From Geosiphon pyriformis (Eukaryota > Glomeromycota > Glomeromycetes > Archaeosporales > Geosiphonaceae), in NCBI GenBank assembly GCA_016748015.1, contig JAAOMT010000312.1:46743-110742 (forward strand): a stretch of DNA of 64,000 nt. The letters are read 5' to 3'. Every line of letters starts with the position of its first letter. The first letter of the stretch is position 1. Under the pieces are notes generated by a model that worked only from the letters and a program-made list of their open reading frames with translations, made no database searches and was not told the DNA's origin. The position numbers and the translations under genes were made by a program. Positions 1-12,145 of this stretch are shown piece after piece.

Positions 1-1171
1 TCCTCCATCTTCAAGATAACTGTAGGATTAAAAACCACTCCTGCAATAGTCTCATCACCAGTAACCACACCCAAACCTTCACTCATCACTATATCTACCC
101 CTTGATTCTGTGATGAAAGAGTCACCAATGGCTGACATCCAGAGCTAAGCTGAGAAACCATTGGCTCAGGTGTGTCCAACCTCTTAGTCAGCTTGTCAAC
201 ACACTCTGTGAGGCTGGCAAGACTGTGCTCAAGAGTGGCAAACCTATCATTCAATTCCAAAAACACCAGCAGAGTAGGCTTCATCTTCAAAGAAGAGCCA
301 GCTTTTAACAAAATATTCCAAACAGGAGGAGGAGAGAAAGAAGACCCACCAGCAATTTGTGCCCATAAAACACTACCAAAAGAAACAGGACAAGCAATTG
401 GAGCTAAGCATTTGACGTATATGGTAGTCAGTCTACTTTTATCCAAGTCTGAGAAAGTTTTCCATAATGAAGCACCAAAAAAAACATTCTTTTTCTTACC
501 AGCAGGACAAGCCAATGATGTATGGCCCAATTTCTTATACCCAACACACTTGGCCAAAACAAGACAAGACCAGTACAGAATGGCCTCTTTTAGAACAGAT
601 GTGGTCTTTATGACAGCATCCAATGACTCAGCAGAATCAAAACAAACAGTAGTGCATTTGGCCTGAATATAAGAAACCAAATAACAGTTAATTACACAAG
701 TTTTCCCACCCACTAAAGCAACATAATCTCAAATATCATGTGCATTAATTCTTATTAGCAAAGTGTACAAAAGAGCTTTGTAAACATCTCATGCATTCCA
801 CAATTCTTTGTCCACATCAGATCTAGCAACACACATTGCATCTTTTCCAATCAGAATAAACCATTTTGTCACGACCAAATTAGCATGATCAATCTGTTTA
901 AATTCAACCACTGCTTTTTGCCACCAGAACCTTCTTCTAAAACACCACTCCTCCTTTTTTTTCTTAAAAGAACAGATCTGAAGCCATCACTAAAACTATA
1001 AACTTTAGCAGCTTTCTTTATAACAGCAATACTACAGTTAACAGTGGCTTCATAGTTAAAAATAAAAAGTTTAGATTTGTCATACTGAATTATAAAAAAC
1101 TTTTGACTCTTTTTAGGGATTTTTGGACGAAAGAGAGAAAGAAGTTTTCCAAAATTAAATATTAAAAACAT
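1..1171 (-). pseudogene. LINE ORF1 (nucleic-acid-binding protein), broken, runs off the left edge
   Basis: Minus-strand frame starting at an ATG at 1171 and leaving the window at 1. The first about 100 residues are basic. The frame is then broken by a TGA at 869 after IMLIWS, by TGAs at positions where Arg (WNA*DVY) and Trp (HDI*DYV) are expected, and is otherwise readable to position 1. Around 490-530 lies a zinc knuckle whose second Cys is replaced by Tyr (C-V-G-Y...H...C), followed by a Pro/Ser-rich part with ELNDRFATLEHSLASL, probably a short coiled coil. I recognise it as the ORF1 type that precedes ORF2 in Rhizophagus LINEs. Such proteins bind the element RNA. Non-functional here. The open plus-strand frame over 172-666 is its shadow. 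Confidence 0.8.
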
Positions 1172-1470
1172 AAAAAAGTATTATATTAAAAAAACAGTTT
1201 TATAAATATTTTTAAAACAATAAATAATATAATATTTTAAGATATTTATATTAAGTTTTTTTATTAAAAAAGCTTATTAAACAGTTTGATTTTAATATTA
1301 TAAAAAAGAATAATAATTTTTATTTTTTTGTTTTTTTGTTTAAGAAAATATAAAAAAAAATTGTGTTTGTTTTTGTAAAATTTTATGTTTTTTTTTTAAT
1401 TATTAATAAATATAGTCTAATTACTATCTAATACAAAAAAACAAACTAAAACTCTTTAATTAAATATAAC

Positions 1471-1489
1471 TCACATTTTTTACATGTGA
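1471..1489 (-). other. Stem-loop in LINE 3' UTR
   Basis: TCACATTTTTTACATGTGA: 6-bp perfect stem with a 7-nt loop, about 40 nt downstream of the decayed ORF2 stop in the minus orientation. A 3'-terminal hairpin can be the RT recognition signal in some LINEs; whether that holds here is inference. Confidence 0.4.
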
Positions 1490-1529
1490 TCAATTACTTA
1501 AACTAATTAAGATTATATTACATATTTAT

Positions 1530-4500
1530 TTAAATCACAATATTAATATTCAAACCAGAATAAAACAAATACTGTTTCTAAAAATCAAAACTAACTTTAA
1601 ATACTTTATTAATTTAAATAAACAAATGATACTGTTTAACAACCAAAATAACACAAAGTGTGACAATACTAAAACTACTCTTATATTACTTATCTGACTA
1701 TTGCTTTTTATATTTGTTCTGAATTTAGATCTAAAATTCTATACTATTATTCTATAATATTTAATAAATTTGCAAACAGATTTTACTATTATTAAAGCAG
1801 CTTTTTTCTTATTTTTAAACATCAATACTGTTTTTTTAAACCAGTTATAACAAAATTTTTATTAATAATCTTATACAAAATTAATATTTAACAAATTTAA
1901 TAAAAAATTTTAAACAACTACTAATGCTAAAAAAATACCAGAACTGATCAAGAACTTCTAACATAAAACTATCTTTTGTACTATATTTTTATGCAAACCA
2001 ATATTACTTTAGCATATAAATACATAATTAGAGAATTCTATTTTACTATACATCAAACATAAAACACCAAAATAATATTTGTTGTAAAGTTTTTTCTTAA
2101 CAGCAACTGACAACCTTTTGTAAACTGTCTTTATAAAATATATATGTAAATTTAAAGATATTTTGTTAATAAACTCAGTATATATATGAAAGTCTAAATG
2201 TTAAAACAAAAACTGTACACAATTAATTAATATAGTGAACAAATAATCTGGTCACAATATTTGTATCAGAATCTGTTTTTTAGTTAATATAATTAACTAA
2301 TTTATAAATATCATACATAAAATAACAAACATTATTTGATACTGTTTGGCCATTAGCTAAGATAAATTTTTTTTAAATATAATGTTCAAGAAACAAATAT
2401 GAATAAGCAGCAATATTAACAAATACATCTGTTTTATTATTGCTCATATTACTTAAATAATCTTTAACTTTTACTTACCTAATTAAAATATTCTTATTTT
2501 TAACTAAATTAACAATATGTTTCTATTTTAATTAACAAATATTGTGAAAATCTGGTTATTGTAATTCTAAATTTAAAGTACATATATTAATTATTGCTTG
2601 GTTGTCTAAATGTATAATCATAAAACAAAACAAAAAAACACACTTCAAAGCCAATATAACTGTCTGTGATTCTACTATTGTAGATAATACCAAATCTTGA
2701 ATTTCTACTCCAATATTCATATTAATATCTAAAAAATAAACTGTTACTCCATAAATTATAAACAAAAAACTTATATTTATTAAAGACTTATTAATATAAA
2801 TAACAAAACTTCTAGACCAAACTTAATGTAAATAGTTCTAAACAGTTATAAAATTATCAGAATTCAAAACTTTAAAAAAATTGTAAACAGAAAGTACATG
2901 TAAAGACTCAAAACAAAAATCAACCATAAATTTAAAAACTACTTTAAACTATTAAAAAACTGAATCTTTTGGATTCAATTTTTTTTACTAACAAAATATT
3001 TTCTAATTTATAACTGTCTTATGCTATCTAAAAGCTTATTACCAAAAGTGATACCAAAGCACTTTAAAAAATTAATTACACTATAATAACAAGAATTTTC
3101 CAAAATAGCCAACATAGAAAACTTGCTAAGATTATAGAAAATACTAAGTAAATTATTAGTTAATAAAATTCTATTGTTCAAAAAATTTTCATCATACTTA
3201 CAAAAAAATTGTTTACTGAGCTAATTTTTAACTTTACAGAAAATTATAAAAGATTTATAAGTGTTTACTCCAAAACTTAAAGATCTAAGAATTGATAATT
3301 AAATAAATATTTAAAAATACCATCAGCATTAGAAAAATTAATTACTAAGACAGTCTTATCTTTTGTTTGCAATTGTTTAAAAAATTTTAGTTTATATAAG
3401 AATAAATAGTATAAAGACTTATTAGAAAAGTCTCTAAGTAAATTAGTCATGGTTTTGAGCCTTTTTTTTATCAAGACATTCTATTTACAACACATATTCT
3501 TTAAGACAAAACTAAACTGTATCTTATAATCAACAATTAGCTATAATACTGCTAACATCAAATAAGAAATTTTTTATTTGTTAAAGTTTTTCTTAAAACC
3601 ATATTGAAAAAAAATCAAACATTTGAATATATTTTAGTCAAAATTGGCTTAAATATATTCTTAGTTAACAAAAAAATTTCTAAATACTTGTGTAATTTAC
3701 ACTTATATGTTATTACAATTAGTATTCTGCCAATAAACAAAGAAGCAACTTTGATTTTTTAATTAATTGGAACAGCCACTGTTTTTTTATTGTTAATTAA
3801 AACATTATTAACAGGAAAAAATTCACTAATAATATTCAAAATATATTGTCTAGATACATGACTACTTTTTATTTAAATTGTATTATTAATAAAAACACTA
3901 GCTACAAAAAAAATGTTCTATCTGAACTAGCTTTCACTTTTTTTGACTTGGTAACAAACTTGGTATTAATACAATATTCACACAAATGCTTATGTCTCTT
4001 GATCTTACACAAAAAAAAATTATAACATATTTTCTAAAGCAACAGTAAAAAAACTTTATCTTAGTCTAACCTATTGTGCATTTTGTATTTATTTAAAAAT
4101 CCAAAATTTGTTATTATCTTATTAATTCTATTTTTATGCCAAAAAACCCAATAAAATTTTTGTACATTTTTATTTGCTTAAATTTTATTACAAATAGATT
4201 CAGCCAACAGAATTATAAGTCTTATACATGTTTTGTAGTACTATTTACAACTTTTTATTCTTTTCTAGAGCATTTTTGACAACTGAATTCACTATAAAAA
4301 TAGGATTCTAAGTAGAAGTGTTCTTAAGCACAGAAAAATTGTTTTTATAAAACATGCTAAACTTACTATAAACAAAAAAAATATGATTTGACAGAATTTT
4401 TGACAAAATTTTTTTTACCTTTTTAATTAAAACAATAAACTTAATATTAATTAATACTTTTTTCTAATTATATGGTTTTAAAATTATAAAAATTTAAGCT

Positions 4501-6061
4501 CTTTTTTAAAACTCAGAAACTGCTTTCAAAACCAAATACTTATTTAACAAATTCAAAAGACATCTCAAAACATTATTATTATAATGCTTTTACAACTCAT
4601 TTGAAATACTAGAAAAACTAACAGTTTTTTTATCTAAAAGACAACCAACTATCTGTTTTAACTTATTAAATCCAATTTTTTTTATTACTTTAGAAAATAC
4701 ATTATTATTTATATAATTTAAAAGTACATATTAGTAAAACCAGAGATTAAACATGTTTTTTAGCATTAAATACTTCTTTATTTAGTTTTTCATAATATTG
4801 TCTATTCTATACTTTATTTTATCTGACTTTAAAACTAATTTATTGCCAATTACCAAATAATTCAGTACTATCTTTTAAAAAAGCTTTTTTATTCTTTTAT
4901 TTATAGTCTTTTTAATAGCTAATGTTTTAATTATTTTTGATCCATAAAACTTAAACTTGTAATATTTTTTTCTAGTTCTAAATAGATAGCCAAAATTTTT
5001 TTTGGATTTTACTCTATATTTAATTAAAAACTGGGTATTAGAAGTTTTAATATTATTAACTTTTGACCAAACTTTCATGAAATATTCAAAATCAGAAGCA
5101 TTTTTAAAAGCAAAAGTCTTAACAATCTTAGAAACTAAAATTTCTAACTTAAAAAATTTTGAAAATTGTTTGTTTCTTAAAGTATTAAATTTATTAAACC
5201 AATGTTTTAAAAATATTTTATTCATAGAATTCACTATTATTTTATGTAAATACTTTCACATTATATCTAAATTATCTTGCTTTTTTGCATTCTAAAATAT
5301 ATATTGAATTAAACACATGTTCAAAAATAAACATTTCTTAAAATGTTTCTACTATAATTTATTAATGTTTTTTATTTCAAACTTCTAACAGTTATAATTG
5401 ACCTGCTTATACATAGTATTTAAACAAATATTCAAAAATTATTTAAGCCAAAAAAAACTAATACAGTTTTGTAATTAATATTAAAATATTTAAACACATT
5501 AGAAATCTCACAACTAATAACTATTAATAAAAAATATTTATTAACAAAGATATAATTAATAGTTTTCTTAACTTTTTTTAAGTTACTTTATATTAGTGTT
5601 TTGGTTGCAGGATTTCTAAAGAGTGAATTATGTAAACCCAAACTAAAACATTTCTTAAAACTAATACTTTTAATCATATTATCTTGATTAAAATTATTTT
5701 TAAGCATTGTATAAAAACCAGAACTAACTGTTCTAATAATAAAAAAGATTACTTTATTAGCCTAACCAAAACAAATATTTATTAAAACACCAGCATAAAT
5801 TTCTAAGATTATGATTAAAAAATTATTACCAAATAAAAAGCAAATTAATAGAAAATAATTTAGAATATTTAATACTTTATACATATGCTAAGCAAATATA
5901 TTATTTATTATAATTGTTATATTTAAACCCAAATAACTAGAATTCAAATTAGACACAAAAACTTTCAAACCAGAAAATTTGTTTTTTATTTATGCTCTGT
6001 ATTGTTTTTTTAGCTTTATCTTAGTCACAAAAAAAACCAAATTGTTAAATTTTTTATGTCA
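1530..6061 (-). pseudogene. LINE ORF2: AP endonuclease - reverse transcriptase - RNase H, heavily decayed
   Basis: Reading right to left on the minus strand, the segments fall in the order of an I/Tad-like ORF2. Endonuclease comes first (about 6060-5330; FVTKIKLKK where T-E-T-K is expected, KTINYIFVN, and NINYKTV for the catalytic D-x-D-H). A basic linker follows (4875-5234, RKKYYKFKFYGSK). Then RT (about 4300-3500, including a decayed DNTVW-like motif), RNase H (2556-2765, ending in HLDNQAI), and a C-terminal part ending with SGLNINIVI and a stop at 1530-1532. Dozens of stops and frameshifts are present. The N-terminal endonuclease strand is missing because the reading frame stops at 6061, where the LTR-like arm begins. 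The next LINE ORF1 (1-1171) lies about 360 bp downstream, so this is a different LINE copy in head-to-tail order. Confidence 0.75.
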
Positions 6062-7245
6062 TTATTACTTAAAAAAAATTAAAAAAAATTAAAAATAATA
6101 ATATTATATTATATTAACCAATTATTAAATAACAGTATAAATAGTATAAATTAATAAATAAAATTAGAAAATATAATATGTACATAATAACATATAAAAC
6201 ATACACAAATGTACTCAATTTAATATAATTATAAACAAATAAGCTAAGAAGCATTTACAGTCAAACAAAAGGCCCAATAACTTAGCAATTATTCATTAAT
6301 TAGTTTAAATAAATACAATTATGTATAATTCAAAATATGTATATATACAATAGCTTTCTAACTAAAAAAAAACAAACAGAAAAAGAATAAAAAAAAAAGT
6401 CAATTAAACAAAATTAACAAAAAAAATTAGAAAAATTAGATTATAATTTCAAAAAAAGTTAAAAAGTGTGTTCTTTAAGCTTTGTATTATAATATCTACT
6501 GATACTAAAATCAGTAAAATTAAAGATTTTTTTTCTTTATAATCTAGTTCCTTACAAATAACCCAAAAAGCCATTATTTTCTTTTACTATTACCTTTCTA
6601 TTAATAAAAACAATAGTGAAAATATTTAATACATTAATAAAAACACAAATAAGATCCAACCTTAACAAGATTAAAAACACATTAAAAAAATATTAATTAC
6701 ATAAAATTACTTAGAAACTATTTATAATAATACCTTGTTCAAAATTAACAATTAATTTAAAAATCTAAAATAAATTTTTTGTATTTAAAAAAAATAATCT
6801 TTAATTAAGATTATTTTATAAATACTAATTTTGTTAATTTTTATTTTTTATTTTTAATTCTCTTTAAATTTATTAAAAATAAGATACTATTTTACTATAA
6901 ACAAAAAAATACAGATATTTAATATTAAAGTGAGATAAAAAAAGTATCTTCATAAAAGTTTTAAAGAAAGACACAATTGAAAATATAGAAATACAACAGA
7001 AATTCTTCTTAAAAAACTAATATAGTAACAGCTATTAACAATAATTTTGACAAAAACATTATATCATATACCAAATTTAATAACAAAAACATTTATTAAA
7101 AATAATTATTCAATACCTGCTAAAAAATTAAGAAAAACTTATCAAGCTAATCTTCAAATTCTTAAATAAAAATAATAATAATAATCTATTAAACAGAAAT
7201 TTAGCATAAATTAAAATTGATACTAATTGAGACTAATATACTTAT
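6062..7245 (+). repeat. Left arm of a long imperfect inverted repeat (LTR-like)
   Basis: This segment matches, in reverse complement, the segment 29071-30262. Shared landmarks are the AT-rich block before AACCAATTATTAAATAA at the outer end, a TATATATACAATAGC/GCTATTATATATATA block, and AGACTAATATACTTATC at the inner end. It begins TATTACTT, like a decayed TGTTACT LTR start, and cuts the LINE ORF2 at 6061. It has no coding potential. The arm is probably an old LTR of element C's family in plus orientation. Confidence 0.75.
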
Positions 7246-7487
7246 CCTTATATGGTTATAGATTATTTTTTCTTAGTGGTGTTACCAGTAGAATTTAGCT
7301 ATTAATTAGTATGAAATTACTCTCATAATTCCTATTATTAATTAGCATACATTATTATTTATTTCAATTATCACTTATTATTTAATCAAATTATCAAATA
7401 TTATTACTCAATTAATAATCCGATTTGTATTCTAGAAATTAAGATAATCAAATTACACAATACCCTGAACTATTTAACATAGTCAAA

Positions 7488-7580
7488 ATTCGCCGAAATC
7501 AATAGAAATTGGCCGAAATAATCAATAGTTCAGTAAAATAACTTGTAGTTTGCCAAAATGTATCTTTAGTTCACCCAAAT
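7488..7580 (+). promoter_or_regulatory. Five TTCGCCRAAAT-like boxes at 20-21 bp pitch (LTR U3)
   Basis: Boxes start at 7488, 7509, 7529, 7549 and 7570; the first reads TTCGCCGAAAT and the others are degenerate. The last ends about 50 bp before the TATA box. The same array recurs with better boxes at 59494-59605 and on the minus strand at 37911-38002. The two-helical-turn spacing next to a promoter suggests protein-binding sites. Confidence 0.6.
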
Positions 7581-7630
7581 TGTAGCAAAGAGAAAAGTGC
7601 AAATTCAAAGACTAGTACTACAGCAAGTTG

Positions 7631-7638
7631 TATAAAAG
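7631..7638 (+). promoter_or_regulatory. LTR family-1 TATA box
   Basis: TATAAAAG in the context AGTTGTATAAAAGAAGAGC. Kept at 59656-59663 and nearly kept at 28383-28390 (TATAAAAA). This is the likely U3/R boundary region of the element promoter. Confidence 0.6.
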
Positions 7639-8253
7639 AAGAGCTTCTCTCTTCAAGAAAATGTATTTTCTCATAGTATCTTATCATAGTACTTTACTTT
7701 AGATATCTTAATTGAAACAAATCATCTTTTTACACATTCAAATAAAAATAAAAATATTCGAAAACCAAATCCTTAAATTATTACACTTGAAATTCCTTCA
7801 ACACAACTAACGTTTTGAAATTGATTAGCTACCAATTTCAATAATCTGTTAATAATTCCAGGCCTAAATAAAAAACGTTTCTCTTGACACAATTCTATTT
7901 TTTTTCATTTTTTTTATTTTTTTTTTATTTTTTTATTATAATCATTAGGGTAGCCTACAGATGAGATTCCTGTAGAAGAGTTAACTTTCACAGCAAAGTA
8001 ACTATACATTTTTAGTGAGCTTTCAGACAAGCAATTCCTGGAAAAGAGTTGACATTTACTACAACGTAATTACACAAAGTAACTGGTGAGGAATTGGCTA
8101 TTCCACTTATAAGTCCAGCAGTTCAAATTATAGAAGATAATTTGGAGATAAATTCAGTTACTGGAGGTCTAATTACTTCCTGAGAACGTGAATTCACAGC
8201 AAATCAACATTAACAACATTCAAGAAAAGAGACCAAAAACCTCCAGTAACATT

Positions 8254-8263
8254 TGGTGCTCTC
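8254..8263 (+). other. Primer-binding site
   Basis: TGGTGCTCTC starts three bases after the 5' LTR. It is complementary to a tRNA 3' end reading GAGAGCACCA. The same ten bases follow the family-3 LTR (54960-54969), and a decayed version (TAGTGCTTTC) follows the family-2 LTR at 14727. Confidence 0.65.
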
Positions 8264-8296
8264 CCATAGAAATAACATAGCAACAACAAATTCAAA

Positions 8297-10100
8297 GTGG
8301 CAACCATACCAGACACAACAACTCTAGAGTATTATCAGTTAATTTACACTCACTGCAAGCAAAAATTCAACATTCCAGACGGAATTGAAGTTGTCAAGAA
8401 ATCAGTATACCAATACATTGAAAACTGCATCAACAATTATCTTTTTAGAAACTACAACATTTTAGAAGTTAGAAGCAACCTCTACAATAATTTGGTGCAC
8501 TATTCACAATTGGAAACAGAAGACCTGAACAGTAAAACACTTGCCATTTACTTCCAAGAACTTAATTTCAACATTATTGAGTATTGTAAAGAAAAATACC
8601 CAGTACAGTCCAAATACTCACTTAACTTTGAATTAGAAACAGAAATAAGCAACAAAGGCAAACAAAAAGTGAAACAATATTCAAGAACCACTCCAAACAC
8701 TCCAACACTACCAAAAACAACTGTCAAACACCTGCAAACACCTGAGCAAAGAACCAGTGTCAAATTACCACTTTCTATTACACCATTTCCAATTTCACTT
8801 GCTCAACCACAAACACCAAATTCACTACTTAACTGTTTTTCAAGACCAGAAAATTTTCAGTTATCCAAAAGTCCTATTCAACAGCAGGAACCCATATCAA
8901 CCAGCACCAATATTATTGATTACCTACAAAAAAACAAAAGTGATCATTCAGAGAACTTGGAAAGTAAGGAAACTAAATTAGAACAAGAAGAAACTACAGA
9001 AAATAAAAAAAAAATGACAACTGCTTATATTGTAAAAATCCCAGAATTCACTGATAAAAACAATGATACCAGCCCTCAAGAATGGCTTGATAAAGTACAG
9101 AAAGCAGGAAATACAAATGGTTGGAATGCAGCAAGAATGCTCAAAGCAATCTTATACTTTCTCCAAGAAACTACAGAGGAATAGTTTGAAAACTTAGAAA
9201 AATCATTTGGAAACTAGCAAGCATTCAAAGATGCTTTTTTATAACAATTTACTGACAATAACACCTCTATTACTCTCCACAATTGCTTTTACAATATCAA
9301 ACAAAAAACATCTAAAACTGTTATGACTTATCTTAGAAGATTCAATAAACTTCTTAAACAAATTTAACAATTGGAAACCAATGACTACTATTCCAATGCC
9401 CAGATTCTGGATCAATTTATAGCAGAATTAAAAGACAAACTCATTAAAAAAGTCCATCCACATGCTCCAGAAAACCTAACCACTGCTATTAGACATGCAA
9501 AAAACTATAAAATAGCAATAGAAGAAGCAAATTACACCAAACTTGTCAATTTAGATATTGGAGAAACCAGCTCAACAGTTGAAGAGAAAATAAACCAACT
9601 CACAAAAAAAGGTTGAAAACTATTTCACAAACCAACAACAACAGCAGCAATAACCACAAAGATATCAACTACTACAATGATACAATCAAAACAATTTTGG
9701 ATCACCATCCAACAACTAATCTTAAAATTGTCATTATTGTGGAATCTCAGAACATTAGAAACAAAATTGCAGAAAATTGCAAAGAGACCAACAAAACAGG
9801 AGTAATTAATATTACTCTTCACTACAACAATTTTATTACCAACCACTATTACCAACTTATTATTTACCAAGACCACAAAATCAAAACAGTTACTATCAAC
9901 CAGCTCCACAATCAATGCAGCAACAATATCAACAACTTTTATCAATTCAGCAGTATCAGACACCACCCACTTAACAATATCAAGTACTAGCCAGAAGATT
10001 GGTTCAACATAACCAATTCACACCCCAAAATCAATTCAGAATAACAACAACAGAATCAACCCAAATAACCAGTTGGTTCTCCGAAATTCTGGTTAGCAAA
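8297..10100 (+). pseudogene. Element A gag (capsid and nucleocapsid), broken
   Basis: An open frame of 295 codons runs from a GTG (8297) to a TAG at 9182. It continues through four more stops and a frameshift to a Gln/Tyr-rich tail. Capsid features: IPEFTDKNNDTSPQEWLDKV and AARMLKAILYFLQETTEE; the TAG that follows stands where a Trp is expected. The second capsid half is at 9371-9616. A zinc knuckle C-H-Y-C-G-I-S-E-H-*-K-Q-N-C lies at 9729-9770, in a different frame from the long open frame over it, so an indel separates capsid from knuckle. Gag packages the element RNA in cytoplasmic particles. No ATG stands at the usual start (GTGGCA; see element 2). Confidence 0.85.
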
Positions 10101-10138
10101 GACCCAATTACTATCACACTCAACCCAGTTATTTTATA

Positions 10139-10640
10139 ATGCCTAAAAAATCGGATTTTCAACAACCTGCTCTTTCTGAAGATGAAATTGTAGCACCAAA
10201 ATCAAACTCTTCTAACAATACTATTCTACCAACCCAAATTGCCCAAAATGCCAACCTTTCAGATATATTCCCATTTGAATTTGAAGCAAATAAATCACCA
10301 TTTTTGCTTAGCAATGCAATAATCAATGAGCAAAAAGCCATTACTGCTATGTATACTGAAGTTATAGTAAAAGAAAAGCCCATCTGATTAATTCTAGACA
10401 GTGGATCTGCTGGAAATATTATTACATACCAATTAATGCAACAACTTAATTGAAATGTTGACAGACCAGCCCAAACAGTGATTGTTACAGCAGATGGTAT
10501 AAAAAAGACACCAGTAGAAAAAATTGACAACTTTTTATTCACCATTGATGGAATCACCATTCCAGTCAAAGTTTTAGTTATGGATGCACTCTAATACCAA
10601 GTTCTTGTTGGAAATAATTGGCTTTTTAAGGCAAATGCAA
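10139..10640 (+). pseudogene. Element A aspartic protease domain, broken
   Basis: The frame from 10139 is interrupted by a TGA at 10385 (KPI*LILDSGSAG), where CGA (Arg) is likely. The active-site triad DSG is intact at 10397-10405. Downstream, TADGIKKTPVEKIDNF, PVKVLVMDA and LVGNNWLFKANANLNW are typical of a retropepsin fold followed by the conserved G-N-D-W-L motif (here GNNWL, Asp to Asn). Two more stops (TGA in QLN*NVDR, TAA in DAL*YQV). The protease would cut the Gag-Pol polyprotein. Confidence 0.82.
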
Positions 10641-11475
10641 ACTTGAACTGGGAAACTCAAGAACTAAAAATCTCATATCAAGAACAATACATCATAGTAC
10701 TTGCTACTTGTAATACTTTCAACAAACAATCAAAAAAAGCCCCAGTATTCGAATTTGAGAAAAAGAAAGAAATACCACTTATTAAAACCTATATGGCTCT
10801 TGGATTAACATCCAATTGGGCTGAAAAAACAAAACAAAAATTTTTTGAAGAAACCAGAGAATGGAAGAAGATTTGGTATTTTACATTAGAATCATGAAAA
10901 AAACCATCATACATTCCACTAAAATGCAAAGATTGCAAAAAAAAGCTTTCATCTATGGGAGCCTGTATTTCACCAGAAGAAAAATATGAAACTCGCATTT
11001 GCTACTTCTGCAAAGCATGACATAAAAAATGATTTGGATTCCCAAAAAGAAGTGGAAAATGGGACAACACATTTTATCTTACATGTGGAGATATGTTACC
11101 AAAAGAATACAACTGAATTGATGTTACAATGAGAAGAAGAGTATGTAATCAAACCTGTCAATATGCTCTATCAATTTCGGAAAAAGTTAGAAGAGGAACC
11201 CCATTCAATGCAGTATACAACAGTGCTCTTAACAAACTGTATCACTATCCTTATGATGCTGAAATGATTTTTGAGTTAGCAATGGCATTAATCAATAGAG
11301 CCACCCAAGAAGATATCCACCAAATGAAAGAAGCTGAATACATTGAGTATACTATGGAATTAGCTGGATTTGATTATGAAGATGAAGTAGAAACTTATTA
11401 CCAAATTGCAAGTTATACATATCCAACCAAAAAAGCTCAAATTCAACAATTAGAGCAAATGAACATTTAATTATG
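10641..11475 (+). pseudogene. Cys-rich module between protease and dUTPase (element A)
   Basis: After the protease come a KKAPVFEFEKKKEIPL linker and then clustered cysteines: CKDCKKK (about 10925), ICYFCKA (about 11000), YLTCGDM (about 11080) and VCNQTCQYALSISEK (about 11140), probably two zinc-binding folds. An acidic helical part follows (11129-11470: YPYDAEMIFELAMALI, EYIEYTMELAGFDYEDEV) and ends KKAQIQQLEQMNI. A TAA then separates it from the next frame, which opens with C-x2-C. TGA stops occur at three presumed Arg or Trp positions. The same module in the same place is found in element 2 (18770-19075), so it is an inherited part of the polyprotein. I know no assigned function for it. 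Confidence 0.6.
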
Positions 11476-11488
11476 TAAAAAATGTGTT

Positions 11489-12145
11489 ATGCTTTGTAAT
11501 AACCAATGGTGTTTAGAATGCTATGCTCTTAGTATTCCCCTGCCAGATGAAAATAATGAAAATGAAATCGAATTTGGAGTATCTGAACTGGTAGAAAAAC
11601 TACCAATCACTCCCATCTATTTTCTTGAAAATCAACTATCTCTACAACTTAAATATTTCAACAACCATGGCCAAGAAATAAAACCAGAAAAAGCCCATGA
11701 AATTGACACAGGATATAACCTCAGATATTCTGGCAAAGACACTTTGGTTTTCCAATCAAAGTCCTTGACAAAAATTAACCTTAAAATTGCTCTTAAAATT
11801 CTACCTAAAGCAATGGTTCAAATTGCATTCAGATCATTATTGGAAAGCAAAGGAATTAATGTTAGAGGAGAAGTTATAGATGCAGGATATATTAGAGACA
11901 TTACTATTATACTACAGAATGAAACAGATAAACCATTCAGTATAGAACATGCTAAAAAAATTACCCAAGCAATTTACCTACTCTTAATCAACATTTCAGG
12001 TTTACAATCAGTTAACAACAGAGAAAAATTGAGAAAAAGTGAGAGAAAAATGCAAGGTTTTGGTTCAACTGGACAATTTACAGTACTAGTAAACATAGCT
12101 CTCAATGCACAGAATGAATCTCACCAGATTCTTCAACTTCTCTAA
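11489..12145 (+). pseudogene. Element A dUTPase domain (retrotransposon-encoded)
   Basis: The five dUTPase motifs appear in order in the 218-residue open frame. Motif 1 is DTGYNLRY (residues 73-80), motif 2 RSLLESKG (115-122), motif 3 GEVIDAGY (127-134), motif 4 KKITQAI (156-162), motif 5 GFGSTG (190-195). Trimeric dUTPases hydrolyse dUTP to dUMP and keep uracil out of DNA; in a retroelement this would protect the cDNA. Motif 1 normally has Asp where this copy has Asn, and other Gly residues are changed to Arg or Lys, so it is probably inactive. The N-terminal 20 residues carry the second half of a C-x2-C-x8-C-x2-C finger. This domain sits between protease and RT. Confidence 0.85.

Larger units (their letters stand above)
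7280..8251 (+). repeat. Element A 5' LTR (family 1), 972 bp
   Basis: TGTTACCAG...CCAGTAACA. Other copies in the window: 28032-29004 (its partner), 37268-38214 (minus, element B) and 59275-60254 (solo). It contains the box array at 7488-7580, a TATA box at 7631, and an ACGTTTTGAAATTGATTAGC segment near 7810 that is well conserved between copies. Confidence 0.93.

Noticed and set aside
172-666. Open plus-strand frame of 164 codons at the left edge
   Set aside because: The minus strand carries a recognisable LINE ORF1 with a zinc knuckle across the same bases; the plus frame is its shadow.
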